Origin: Wohlfahrtiimonas larvae
GTDB lineage: Bacteria > Pseudomonadota > Gammaproteobacteria > Cardiobacteriales > Wohlfahrtiimonadaceae
Length of the DNA: 64,000 bases
Direction: 5' to 3'
Assembly: GCF_039543665.1 (NCBI RefSeq)
Contig: NZ_BAABKE010000007.1
Coordinates: 59,741 to 123,740 of the forward strand
A program made the translations under genes and the position numbers. The notes under the pieces are model-generated. The model saw only the letters and a list, made by a program, of their open reading frames with translations, had not been told where the DNA came from and ran no database searches. Positions 53,822 to 62,220 of the stretch are shown here, piece after piece (the first letter of the stretch is position 1; every line of letters begins with the position of its first letter).

Positions 53822-54622
53822 ATGCATAAATATAGTAAAGCCCCACTTCCATTTCTTGGTCAAAAATGCAATTGGTTAAAATTAATTAATACATTAGATT
53901 TTACAGACAAAATCGTCATCGATTTATTTGGCGGAAGTGGGTTGCTCTCTCATACAATCCAACAAAATAATCCAACGGCCACAGTTATTTGGAATGACTT
54001 TGATGACTATCAAAGCCGTTTGAATCAGATTAAGGCTACGGAATCATTGAGACAATCACTCTTACAGTTTGATACTCAACTCACCAAAGCGCAGCGCATC
54101 GATGCTAAAACGCAGCAATCCATTATCGAAGTTATCCAGGCAGCTTCCTCAGCTGATTATATTACGATTTCAAGTTGGCTACTCTTCAGCGGCAACTATG
54201 CCCATTCATTTAATGAGCTAATTTCTAAAGGCTGGTACTTTAGAGTCACCAAAGGCGAACTGAATTGTGAAGGTTATTTGGACGGTGTAAAGCGTGTTCA
54301 AACAGATTTTAAAGCGCTATTAAATGAATATAAAAACCATGACAATGTAGTGTTTGTGGCTGATCCACCGTATATCATGACGAACCAACAAGGCTATGCG
54401 CCAGGAAAGAATGACGCTCATTTTAGATTAGGCGATGCGATTCATTTAATGCGTGAATTGAAAGATCAAAAAGCGCTGCTCTTCTCGAGCACAAAATCTG
54501 AAACAGATGATCTACTCAAAGCTTTAGACATTGGCATTACGAAAAGAACGCCATTAATCACAAGCGCAGGCGCTGGTAAAACCTATACCGATTTACTGTA
54601 TCAAATGAATTGGGTTGATTGA
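53822..54622 (+). CDS. Dam-family DNA adenine methyltransferase
   Basis: The 266-residue protein has the D12-class order: LPFLGQKCNWL near the N terminus, SAM-binding DLFGGSGLLSHTI (about residues 34-46), and catalytic ADPPYIM (DPPY at 181-184). It methylates N6 of adenine, probably to shield phage DNA from restriction. The target site is not known. AGGAG lies 6 bases before ATG 53822; ATG 53816 is too close. Confidence 0.9.
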   Translation: MHKYSKAPLPFLGQKCNWLKLINTLDFTDKIVIDLFGGSGLLSHTIQQNNPTATVIWNDFDDYQSRLNQIKATESLRQSLLQFDTQLTKAQRIDAKTQQSIIEVIQAASSADYITISSWLLFSGNYAHSFNELISKGWYFRVTKGELNCEGYLDGVKRVQTDFKALLNEYKNHDNVVFVADPPYIMTNQQGYAPGKNDAHFRLGDAIHLMRELKDQKALLFSSTKSETDDLLKALDIGITKRTPLITSAGAGKTYTDLLYQMNWVD

Positions 54623-54670
54623 TTGGCAATGGTAATTGATAATATTCATAAAATATTTAGAGGATGGATG

Positions 54671-55153
54671 ATGAAAAAAATATTAATGATTATATTGTGT
54701 GTTGGCATATCTCAGTTTGGTTATGCTCAGAATCAAAAACTGGCAGATTTTTTACTATCAAACAACATTATGATTTCATGTAATGCTGATTTTTCTGTGT
54801 GTGTTAATCCAGATTTAAATTTGCTATATCGTGCAATAGACAATAATGTGAAATTAAATATTCAATACAATATTCAGAAAAAGGGCTCTACTGAAGAAAA
54901 AGCATTTCCTGCCATTTGTGCTGCTATATTTGCACATATATCTACAAACACTGTCAAAGATACTGATAAATTAGTTGAAAGTTTTGACTATCAATATCAA
55001 GAGGCTATGGCATCATATTTGAAAGTATTTGATGAGTATGAAGGGAAATTTGTAGGATTTAGTTCTAAAATTGTTTCAGAGGGAAAAGATAAGTTTGTTT
55101 CATCCTATTGTGAATTTAGAGACAAAGTAAATTACTCAAACCCTGAAATCTAG
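54671..55153 (+). CDS. Exported phage moron of unknown function
   Basis: The protein begins with a signal peptide (MKKILMIILCVGISQFGYA, then QNQK) and continues with a helical, Cys-containing secreted part of about 140 residues. Composition is AT-rich against its neighbours. It lies between the methylase and the tape measure. I do not recognise it. A periplasmic moron could block superinfection or alter the lysogen. AGAGG precedes ATG 54668/54671. Its 3' end overlaps the fifth late box. Confidence 0.7.
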   Translation: MKKILMIILCVGISQFGYAQNQKLADFLLSNNIMISCNADFSVCVNPDLNLLYRAIDNNVKLNIQYNIQKKGSTEEKAFPAICAAIFAHISTNTVKDTDKLVESFDYQYQEAMASYLKVFDEYEGKFVGFSSKIVSEGKDKFVSSYCEFRDKVNYSNPEI

Positions 55154-55186
55154 CATCTCTAAATAATCATCGCGCGCGCGTAACCT
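55142..55186 (+). promoter_or_regulatory. Predicted late promoter 5 (tape-measure block)
   Basis: The box CCTGAAATCTAGCATC (55142-55157) lies 23 bases before TAACCT (55181-55186). The predicted start, about 55193, lies in the 5' arm of the next hairpin. A (CG)5 run lies in the spacer. Confidence 0.55.
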
Positions 55187-55221
55187 AAGCCCTATTATCG
55201 AATGAATATAGGGCTTTTTTT
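55187..55221 (+). terminator. Hairpin plus T7 that runs into the tape-measure ATG
   Basis: AAGCCCTAT/ATAGGGCTT with a 12-base loop, then T residues to position 55221 and the ATG at 55222. AGGG in the 3' arm is the only ribosome-site-like element. Confidence 0.8.
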
Positions 55222-57477
55222 ATGGCTAAAAGTACAGAACACAATTTAACTCTTACAGCAACAGACCGAGCCTCTCGCCCTGTTTATCAGATGTATCAAA
55301 AATTAAAGCGCGAAGGCAAAGCTTTAACTAATAACGAACGACAGCGAAAAATGCTTGGTATTCGTGGTGAACGTGAAATTCAGGCTGAAATTTTACGTAC
55401 TCAACGTGCATATCATCAATTAGCACGTTCAGGAAAGTTAAGCAGCGAACAACTCGCACGAGCCAAAAATGCAGAGCTTAAAAAGATTCGTGAATTGAAT
55501 GCCGAGATGGGCAAAAGTGAGCGCCTTTCAAAAGGTCAAAAAGTCATGCGTGGCGCTCAAGTGGCAGGTGCGATTGGTGCAGGTCTTTATACAGCCTCTA
55601 ATTTAGCAATGAATCCTATTAATAAACGCATGGATTATGAGCGCTCTGTGCGTGGTTTAACAAAAGTAGCTTATGCTGATGAAGGTTTAGATGGCATGAA
55701 AGCTGGTGAAGAGCACATTATGCGTATTATAGAAAAGCATGTCACTGATTATGGAGCCACTATTGATCAAGTCATGCAAGCAATGGATGGCGCATTTAGA
55801 GCAGGCTTAGAAATTGAAGAAGTTGAGAAAATATTGCCTGATGTATTAAAGGCTTCAATTGGTTCGAGTGCTGATCCTGATCTTATTGCACGCATGGTCG
55901 CTTCTTTATTGAGTAATGGTTTTAAACCTGAGTCGATTGGTAAGTCTTTAGATCAAGCAGCTAAATCGGGCGATTTAGGTGGGTTTGAATTAGCTGATAT
56001 GGCTGAATCTTTTCCAGAAATATTATCTGTATCAATGGGAAAAGGTTTTACTAATGAACAATTACCACAAATTTTAGCTGCATTACAGGTGCTCACTAAG
56101 ACAAGTGGTAGTACATCAGCTGCAACAACACAATATAAAGCGCTATTGTCTGAATTCAATCAGAGTAACTTTGCTGAGCGCGTTGGCAAAGCAAAATACA
56201 TTGATCCTAAAGATGGCAAGGAAAAAGCCATTGACTGGACAGGTTCATTAGCTCAAGCAGCCAAAGATGGCAAAACGCCTATTGAAGCGGCTATTGGTGT
56301 AATGGAAGAAATTATGAATTCAGATAAAGATTTAAGAAAAGCCCGAGAGGATCTGAAATCTAATGATGCCACTGTTAAAGACAAAGCAGCATCTAAAATA
56401 TTAGAAAGTAGCCTTTTAAGTAATGTATTTGGTCGAGATCTCTCGCTTCAAGCTATGTTAGGATTTTTACAGCAAAAAGACGAGTTTAAAAGACAGGTAT
56501 CAGGTACATTTGATAGTAATGGCATTGTAGATAAAAATTATCAATATGAGAGTCAAAGTACTGAAGCAAAAGCACAAAGCTTTAAAGATCAATATGAATT
56601 AAGACAGATTGAAAATGCAAAGGCATTAGCCAATACATATGGTGTTCTCTCAGAAGTCTTAACAAAATATATGAATGAGTATCCTGAACTGACTAAGAAT
56701 TTGATTTTATTTGGTGACAGTTTGAAAATTGTGATGGCTGCATTAGCAATCTCAGCAATTACCAGTAAATTAGGTGGTTGGATGCCAGGTGGCAAAGGTT
56801 TGCCTGGTGCAGGTGGTTCCTCACCATCACCAAAGGTTGGCGGTGTACCAGGCGGTGCTTCTAATTTATTGGGTACAGTTGTACGTGGTACTAATGTGGT
56901 AGCACTTGCAGGTATTGCAGGCTCTGGCTACAACGATCCAAATATGGCTGATTCTATGAAACAGAAGAATGCTGAAGTTCAACCATTCATTGATGAATAT
57001 ATTCAAAAAGAAGGCGGTGTTGAAAAGACACGTGCAGCTTATAAAAAGTTTGGTCCTTGGGGGTGGCATACAGATAACTCATGGCAAAATGCTGACCCTG
57101 TAAACTTGAAAAAATATATTGATCGATATGAAGAATATTTGAAACAAGAAGATGCGAAAACATCCGTTCGTCAGCAAATTGATGAGCAAAACCAACGCTC
57201 TACTTATTGGCGTGATAAGAACAAAAATAATGAACAGGTATCTGCATCAGATTATGAACCATCTAATTTTGCATCCTCTATTATTTCAATGAGCCAGGCA
57301 ATCAATGCATTGAATCCATTGGCTGATCTATCTCGTCAACTTGAGTTATTACAAAATGCCAAACCGCAAGAAATTGTACTGACTGTGCCTGTTTCCGTGG
57401 ATGGTCGTATTGTGTATGAAACAGTTGAACGCATTGCTATTAACCAAATGAATAGAGGTGTCTATGGCATGGGCTAA
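55222..57477 (+). CDS. Tail tape measure protein
   Basis: The 751-residue protein has an N-terminal coiled coil, the phage-tail TP901-like core (MRGAQVAGAIGAGLYTASN, MDYERSVRGLTKVAY, LPDVLKASIGSSADPDLIARMVASLL, GGFELADMAESFPEIL) and a Gly-rich C-terminal part. It sets tail length. It overlaps gp43 by 20 bp. Confidence 0.93.
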   Translation: MAKSTEHNLTLTATDRASRPVYQMYQKLKREGKALTNNERQRKMLGIRGEREIQAEILRTQRAYHQLARSGKLSSEQLARAKNAELKKIRELNAEMGKSERLSKGQKVMRGAQVAGAIGAGLYTASNLAMNPINKRMDYERSVRGLTKVAYADEGLDGMKAGEEHIMRIIEKHVTDYGATIDQVMQAMDGAFRAGLEIEEVEKILPDVLKASIGSSADPDLIARMVASLLSNGFKPESIGKSLDQAAKSGDLGGFELADMAESFPEILSVSMGKGFTNEQLPQILAALQVLTKTSGSTSAATTQYKALLSEFNQSNFAERVGKAKYIDPKDGKEKAIDWTGSLAQAAKDGKTPIEAAIGVMEEIMNSDKDLRKAREDLKSNDATVKDKAASKILESSLLSNVFGRDLSLQAMLGFLQQKDEFKRQVSGTFDSNGIVDKNYQYESQSTEAKAQSFKDQYELRQIENAKALANTYGVLSEVLTKYMNEYPELTKNLILFGDSLKIVMAALAISAITSKLGGWMPGGKGLPGAGGSSPSPKVGGVPGGASNLLGTVVRGTNVVALAGIAGSGYNDPNMADSMKQKNAEVQPFIDEYIQKEGGVEKTRAAYKKFGPWGWHTDNSWQNADPVNLKKYIDRYEEYLKQEDAKTSVRQQIDEQNQRSTYWRDKNKNNEQVSASDYEPSNFASSIISMSQAINALNPLADLSRQLELLQNAKPQEIVLTVPVSVDGRIVYETVERIAINQMNRGVYGMG

Positions 57478-58711
57478 ATCAATTCAAACAGCGTCATTTA
57501 AAGGCATTGTATTCGATGTATTGGCAATTGAAGATGCTGTGGAACGTAGCATTGTAGAGCATCAATATGCCTATTCAGAAGGTGCTGATTTGGAAGATAT
57601 GGGTTCCACTGGTCGTGAAGTCACAATAACAGCAATCTTTTATGGTGATCGTTATGAATCTTCATTAGGTGGCTTGTTAGATTATTGTGAAGTACGTGAA
57701 TCAGGTCTATTAGTGCACCCTGTCATGGGTCGTATGCCAAACATGCAGTTGTTTTCAGCACGTTTTAGGCATGAAGCAGACAATGTTGATTATGTTGAGT
57801 TTGATCTCATCTTTAAAAAAGCAAACCGCAGCACACCATTGTTTGAAATGACAAGTATGTTTGGAATGCTAGATAACATACTGAATCAAATTGATTCTAT
57901 GATCAATTTAGTGGGCGGTGTTTATGATGGCTTTATGGGTAAAATTCGTGCGATCAACACATATAAATCACGTGTTCGTGGTATGAATGCCATTGTTCGT
58001 TCGATGCAGTCTGAATTGAGTTATCAATTGGGTGAATTAAATATTGTACCTAGTTCATCATCTTCAGGGAGTGACCAAAATTTTATGACAAGTATCCATA
58101 AAGATACTCAACAACTGGTCACAGCTAAACGTGTTAACAATCCCATTTCATCTATGTCTGAATATGAAGCAGTTAAACGTGAATTAAATGCGGTTAATGC
58201 GATGCCTGTAAAAGTTGCTCAAGGTAATAGCCGTGTTGATTTAGGTGTACCAATGACAGTTGAGGATGCAAAAGAGATTCAAATATTTATCCAGCTCATG
58301 ACGCAAAGCATTCGTACATCTGTGGTGGTTGATCTTTTAGAGCGCGATGACTTAAATCCTAATGAAATTGAAACATTAGTTAATGATGCCAGGACAAGTG
58401 CTCAGCAAATCATAGATCGCATTCGTAAAGATGATTTTATGCGTGAGTTGAATGAATATGACGAGCTATTTGTATTAGTTGAATCATTGAGAGCATCACA
58501 GCATTCATTGAAACAAATTGCTGAAATCATTATTTCTAAAAGACCACCATTATTGGTACGTAGAGCACCTTTTGATGGCACTTTACATCAAATAGCACAT
58601 CACTTTTATCAAGACTTCAAACGATACGATGAGTTGGTGAAACTTAACCCACACATTACGCATCCAAGCTTCATTCAAACAGGAGATTTTATCAATGGCT
58701 ATGCTGAATGA
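57458..58711 (+). CDS. DNA circularisation/tail protein (Mu gp43, gpN-like)
   Basis: The 417-residue protein has the DNA_circ_N fold at the N terminus (ASFKGIVFDVLAIEDAVERSIVEHQYAYSEGADLEDMGSTGREVTI shortened: SFKGIVFDVLA, HQYAYSEGADLEDMGSTGRE). A LysM-like end follows (APFDGTLHQIAHHFYQDF, LVKLNPHITHPSFIQTGDFI). It belongs to the baseplate hub. Confidence 0.88.
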   Translation: MSMAWAKSIQTASFKGIVFDVLAIEDAVERSIVEHQYAYSEGADLEDMGSTGREVTITAIFYGDRYESSLGGLLDYCEVRESGLLVHPVMGRMPNMQLFSARFRHEADNVDYVEFDLIFKKANRSTPLFEMTSMFGMLDNILNQIDSMINLVGGVYDGFMGKIRAINTYKSRVRGMNAIVRSMQSELSYQLGELNIVPSSSSSGSDQNFMTSIHKDTQQLVTAKRVNNPISSMSEYEAVKRELNAVNAMPVKVAQGNSRVDLGVPMTVEDAKEIQIFIQLMTQSIRTSVVVDLLERDDLNPNEIETLVNDARTSAQQIIDRIRKDDFMRELNEYDELFVLVESLRASQHSLKQIAEIIISKRPPLLVRRAPFDGTLHQIAHHFYQDFKRYDELVKLNPHITHPSFIQTGDFINGYAE

Positions 58712-59813
58712 CCCACGATCAAGTGTCACAGTTGAAATCGATGGCAAAGAACATGGTGACTGGCAAAGCTACACGATTGAGAGTGAATTTCTAACACCTG
58801 CTGATGCTTTTGATATGAGCATTGGTATGCCTAATGGGATTATGCCTCCTGATATTGATGAAGGTGTAGATTGTGTGGTGAAGATTGATGGCCACACGAT
58901 TTTAACAGGCATTTTGGACACAATTAGGCATGGCATCGATAAGTACAATCATACTTATGCATTGAATGGCCGTGACCGTACTTCTCTTTTGGTGGATTGC
59001 AGTGCGCCCATTACTAACTTTAAAGGGCTGAGTTTATTAGAAGCGATCAAGAAAATCGCAGAGCCTTTAGGTATTAAAAAAGTTGAGCTACGTGGGAAAA
59101 ACCCTGACTTTGATAAGACAGATATAGAACCAGGTATGTCAGCTTGGGATGCGATCATTCGCTTAGCCAATTCAGCTGGCCTACATGCTTGGAGCGATCC
59201 TGAAGGCACATTAATCATTGGTGCAGCAGATTATACCACTGAACCTGTGGCTAAATTAACGCTGAACAGAAATGGTAAAAATAACATTATTCGTATGGAT
59301 CATGAGCGTTCATCTGCTAATCGTTATAGCGAAGTAATCTTTTTAGGGCAAACACACGGCAAAAAATCTGATGATGCAAAGAATAAGTTGAAATACGTCC
59401 ATAAGGATGAGTCAGCAAAATTTACTAAGAAAAAGACAGTGGTGTTGGGTGATATTGAGAACTACGCAGCACTTGAAAAAGCAGCTAAAAAATATCTCTC
59501 TGATATGCAATTAGCAGGTGAAACTTTGACTATAACAAATGCTGGTCACTTTACTGATGCAACAAAAGCCAAGTTATTTATGCCAGGACAAAGGGTGCAT
59601 ATTGAAAGCGATATTTTTGGCATTGATGCTGTTTACTTTCTAATGGGTTGCAGATATTCCTGCAGTAAATTTGATGGCACAACAACCTCATTAACATTTA
59701 AAGAAGATGGTATTTGGTTGCCTGAATCGAAAGGTGCTGGTCGCAAGAAAAATAAGAAATCAGATAATCGTGAAAAAGTAGTCGTAGATGTTCAAGGTTA
59801 TGAAAAATGGTAG
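58695..59813 (+). CDS. Baseplate hub protein (Mu gp44, gpP-like)
   Basis: The 372-residue protein corresponds to the gp27-like hub of Mu: VEIDGKEHGDWQSYTIESEF, YALNGRDRTSLLVDCSAP, SAWDAIIRLANSAGLHAWSD and NRYSEVIFLGQTHGKKSD. It overlaps gp43 by 17 bp. Confidence 0.92.
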   Translation: MAMLNDPRSSVTVEIDGKEHGDWQSYTIESEFLTPADAFDMSIGMPNGIMPPDIDEGVDCVVKIDGHTILTGILDTIRHGIDKYNHTYALNGRDRTSLLVDCSAPITNFKGLSLLEAIKKIAEPLGIKKVELRGKNPDFDKTDIEPGMSAWDAIIRLANSAGLHAWSDPEGTLIIGAADYTTEPVAKLTLNRNGKNNIIRMDHERSSANRYSEVIFLGQTHGKKSDDAKNKLKYVHKDESAKFTKKKTVVLGDIENYAALEKAAKKYLSDMQLAGETLTITNAGHFTDATKAKLFMPGQRVHIESDIFGIDAVYFLMGCRYSCSKFDGTTTSLTFKEDGIWLPESKGAGRKKNKKSDNREKVVVDVQGYEKW

Positions 59814-59819
59814 GAGTGA

Positions 59820-60455
59820 ATGATGACAATTGGACGTAGGATAAAAGGAATTGCACAAGGTGTTTCTCAAAGTGCTCGTAATGCTTTTCGTGGTGTTTTG
59901 TCAGCTACCAATAGCGCCCAATCTTATCAGTCTGCACAGGTGGAAGGCTTGGATGAAGAAGTGATTCAAGATGCTGAATTGTATCAGCATTTTGGCTTTA
60001 CTTCTAATCCACCTGCAGGCACAAAAGCGATTGTGATTCCATTGCATGGCCTAACATCGCATAGCGTTATCATTGCCACTGAGAATGGTAATTTTCGTGT
60101 GCAGGCGCTTAAATCAGGTGAAGTTTGTCTTTATAACCAGTCAGGTGCAAGCATCACTTTGAAGAATGGCCGAGTGATTGACGTTGATTGTGATGCTTTC
60201 AATCTCAAAACTAAGCATTACACCTGTATTGCAGAAACTCATGTCACTTCATCTTCAGGTGGTATTACGTTAGATGCACCAATGACCGCTATTACAGGTG
60301 GTCTAAGCGCTGGTTTTGGTGGTAATACGCGCTCAAGCTATACAGCTTCATTCAATATGAAGATCAGCGCATTAGATGGTGTATTTGGTGGCATATCATT
60401 CTTGGGTCATGGTCATATTGATAGTATTGGTGGCAAGACAACAGAGCCAAAATAA
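59820..60455 (+). CDS. Baseplate spike assembly protein (Mu gp45-like)
   Basis: The 211-residue protein has the gp45/gpV N-terminal domain (VEGLDEEVIQDAELYQHFGFTSNPPAGTKAIVIP, shortened: LYQHFGFTSNPPAGTKAIVI) and an OB-fold followed by repeats that end in a Gly/His-rich tip (GGISFLGHGHIDSIGG). Such tips bind metal in Mu. Confidence 0.9.
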   Translation: MMTIGRRIKGIAQGVSQSARNAFRGVLSATNSAQSYQSAQVEGLDEEVIQDAELYQHFGFTSNPPAGTKAIVIPLHGLTSHSVIIATENGNFRVQALKSGEVCLYNQSGASITLKNGRVIDVDCDAFNLKTKHYTCIAETHVTSSSGGITLDAPMTAITGGLSAGFGGNTRSSYTASFNMKISALDGVFGGISFLGHGHIDSIGGKTTEPK

Positions 60456-60500
60456 CCTGAAATACAGCACCATTATTTCTCTTCACAAAAAACGTATTGT
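60456..60500 (+). promoter_or_regulatory. Predicted late promoter 6 (tail-tube block)
   Basis: The box CCTGAAATACAGCACC (60456-60471) lies 23 bases before TATTGT (60495-60500). It starts one base after the gp45 stop. Confidence 0.6.
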
Positions 60501-60553
60501 ATAGCTTTGAAAGATATATAGATCGCATATTCACTTATATAAGGAGCTAGATT

Positions 60554-60952
60554 ATGCCTAAAGATGCACGTTATGTTGGTGCGGTTGTATTAGAGATTGA
60601 TGGTAATGAATTTGAAGCAATGGATTTTCAATACAACCACAATACAGGCCGTAGACCACTCAAAACAATGAATAGTTCAGGCCGTTTAAAAGGCTATGCT
60701 AAAGGCGTTGCTGAATACAATTTGAACTTTACAGTGCCAGTATTGATTGAGGGTGACGATTCTGGTGACGCTTTGGCTATGGAATGGAAAAAAATTAGTA
60801 AAGGCAAGTTAACTTATTGGCCGTTGGAGCGACCTGAAGCACGCACAACATTACAAGATATGTTTGTAATGGAAGCCAACTTCTCAACATCAGCAGAAGG
60901 TGAAGGTACAATTGCAATTGTTGCCGCTGCTTTAGGAGAGATCAATGAGTAA
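60554..60952 (+). CDS. Tail tube protein (Mu gpM-like)
   Basis: The 132-residue protein resembles the tube family (VGAVVLEIDGNEFEAMDFQY, YNLNFTVPVLIEGDDSGDALAMEWKKISKGKLTYWPLE shortened: YNLNFTVPVLIEG). AAGGAG precedes the ATG. In Mu it follows the sheath; here it lies about 10.4 kb away. Confidence 0.85.
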   Translation: MPKDARYVGAVVLEIDGNEFEAMDFQYNHNTGRRPLKTMNSSGRLKGYAKGVAEYNLNFTVPVLIEGDDSGDALAMEWKKISKGKLTYWPLERPEARTTLQDMFVMEANFSTSAEGEGTIAIVAAALGEINE

Positions 60953-61301
60953 AGCACAGTATAAAGGCGAGTTTTTAGTGGGGTTATTTGATGAGAATGA
61001 TCAGCAACACAAGACATTCTCATTGCATTTACTCACTGTTAAAGATGAAATTGCAATGCATGAATCGCTAGCAATGAATCATCCAGCGCTTGAGTCGTAC
61101 AGTGACTTCAAACGCTTTACGACTGAGCGTGCTACACGATTAGCATTCATGATTGATGGTATTGGTAAGCTCACTAATGTTACTGATGAACAGCTCTTAG
61201 ATTTAACATCAGAAGACTTTGAAATCTTAGTAGCTGCGGAGTTTGAACTCTTAAAAAAGCTCAAAGAGCCTACCGAGCAAGGGGGGCCAACGGCTCAGTA
61301 A
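60945..61301 (+). CDS. Tail assembly chaperone, short form (Mu gp41-like)
   Basis: The 118-residue protein (FLVGLFDENDQQHKTFSLHLLTV, ...EDFEILVAAEFELLKKL) has the E/gp41 tail assembly layout. It ends soon after a GGGGGG run at 61281-61286, where a -1 shift would join it to the frame ending at 61546. It overlaps the tube gene by 8 bp. Confidence 0.85.
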   Translation: MSKAQYKGEFLVGLFDENDQQHKTFSLHLLTVKDEIAMHESLAMNHPALESYSDFKRFTTERATRLAFMIDGIGKLTNVTDEQLLDLTSEDFEILVAAEFELLKKLKEPTEQGGPTAQ

Positions 61302-61546
61302 AGCAAGAAAAATTCAATCGCCTCCATCACATACAATCATTACGAAATACAGCAATGTCGCTATGTAAGAACGGTTTAAGTATTGATTTTGTGATGGGGT
61401 TATCTCTATTAGAGTTGCAAAGTTGGATTGAAAGCATGGTATTTACAGTCACAGGCAAGCGTATGGTTGACCCCGAAGTCCGCAAAAGCATGGCTTCAAA
61501 AAATACAGCAGCCCTTAAGCGCATGCGATCTATGAATAAAAAATAG
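61286..61546 (+). CDS. Frameshift extension of the tail assembly chaperone
   Basis: A -1 slip on GGGGGG continues with codon 61286 and reads 86 more residues (..KQEKFNRLHHIQSLRNTAM..ELQSWIESMVF..) to the stop at 61546. This gives a fusion of about 200 residues. Mu and most long-tailed phages make such a pair before tail assembly. The segment has no good start of its own; ATG 61355 is internal. Confidence 0.75.
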   Translation, partial: ANGSVKQEKFNRLHHIQSLRNTAMSLCKNGLSIDFVMGLSLLELQSWIESMVFTVTGKRMVDPEVRKSMASKNTAALKRMRSMNKK

Positions 61547-61599
61547 AATAACCCAACATTAATATACTCTATTTCATAATAAAAGGAATAATTTTAGCT

Positions 61600-62049
61600 A
61601 TGATCTTCAAAAAACGCTTACGTTATCAGTATGAATGGACAGATGGCAAAGCTCGGTCATTCTTAAATAAATCTAAGCGTGATTTGAATCGTGATATTAA
61701 AAAACTACCATTACTGGGCGAGGTGTTGGAGGCTCAAACTCCAGCGCTAACAGTAGATGAAGAACGTGAACGTAGAATTAAGGCACATTTGGATTACGAT
61801 CAACATCTGCGAGATGGTAGCGCTAGGATTTGGAGAAAAGCCAGAGCAATCTACTTCACATTACCACCAGATATTAAGAAACGCATTATGGATAGATGGA
61901 ATTCTAGGATTTATCCTCTCCATGATACTAATTTTGCTCACATCGTCGATGTAGAGAGTGGTAATCAGGCTAGAAGATTAGCTGATATTGCTGAGAGAGA
62001 ACAAGTCATTAAATCCAAAGAGAGCATTCAATTAACAATGTTTACATAA
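61600..62049 (+). CDS. Hypothetical last phage gene (149 aa)
   Basis: I do not recognise it. It is very basic and helical (LNKSKRDLNRDIKKLPLLGE, LPPDIKKRIMDRWNSRIYPLH), so it may bind nucleic acid. No export signal. It is the last gene before the right end and is followed by a terminator. Confidence 0.6.
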   Translation: MIFKKRLRYQYEWTDGKARSFLNKSKRDLNRDIKKLPLLGEVLEAQTPALTVDEERERRIKAHLDYDQHLRDGSARIWRKARAIYFTLPPDIKKRIMDRWNSRIYPLHDTNFAHIVDVESGNQARRLADIAEREQVIKSKESIQLTMFT

Positions 62050-62054
62050 AAAGA

Positions 62055-62082
62055 AAGCTGACCAATACAGTCAGCTTTTCTT
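62055..62082 (+). terminator. Terminator at the end of the late operon
   Basis: AAGCTGAC/GTCAGCTT with a 7-base loop and TTTTCTT, right after the last phage gene. Confidence 0.8.
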
Positions 62083-62182
62083 ATGTCTAATTAAACAGTT
62101 TATAAACTCTGTTTAAACAGGTGTTAAATTCTTAAGTTTATGACAATCATCTTGCGAAACATTACAATGTATCTATGACAAA

Positions 62183-62204
62183 CTTTTTGCAAAGTTATGC
62201 CAAA
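62183..62204 (-). promoter_or_regulatory. Right-end transposase binding site (R1)
   Basis: On the minus strand it reads TTTGGCA, 8 bases, TTGCAAAAAG, an inverted match to the left-end site and at the same distance (17 bp) from the end if the end is 62221. Confidence 0.65.
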
Positions 62205-62220
62205 AAATTCGCGACGCTAC

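Larger units (their letters stand above)
28885..62220 (+). mobile_element. Complete Mu-like transposable prophage (about 33.3 kb)
   Basis: All modules of a Mu-type phage are present: repressor, Ner, MuA, MuB, Gam, Mor, lysis, terminase, head, contractile tail, Com and methylase. The element starts TGTGGGG at 28885. Near each end, 17 bp inside, lies a transposase-type site TTTGGCA-N7/8-TTGCAAAA, in inverted orientation (28902-28923 and 62183-62204). The flanks share AGTAT (28880-28884 and 62221-62225), which fits the 5-bp duplication of Mu. If the element ends in the canonical CA, the right end is 62221 and the duplication is GTAT. All structural genes look intact, so it could be inducible. 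Confidence 0.93.
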
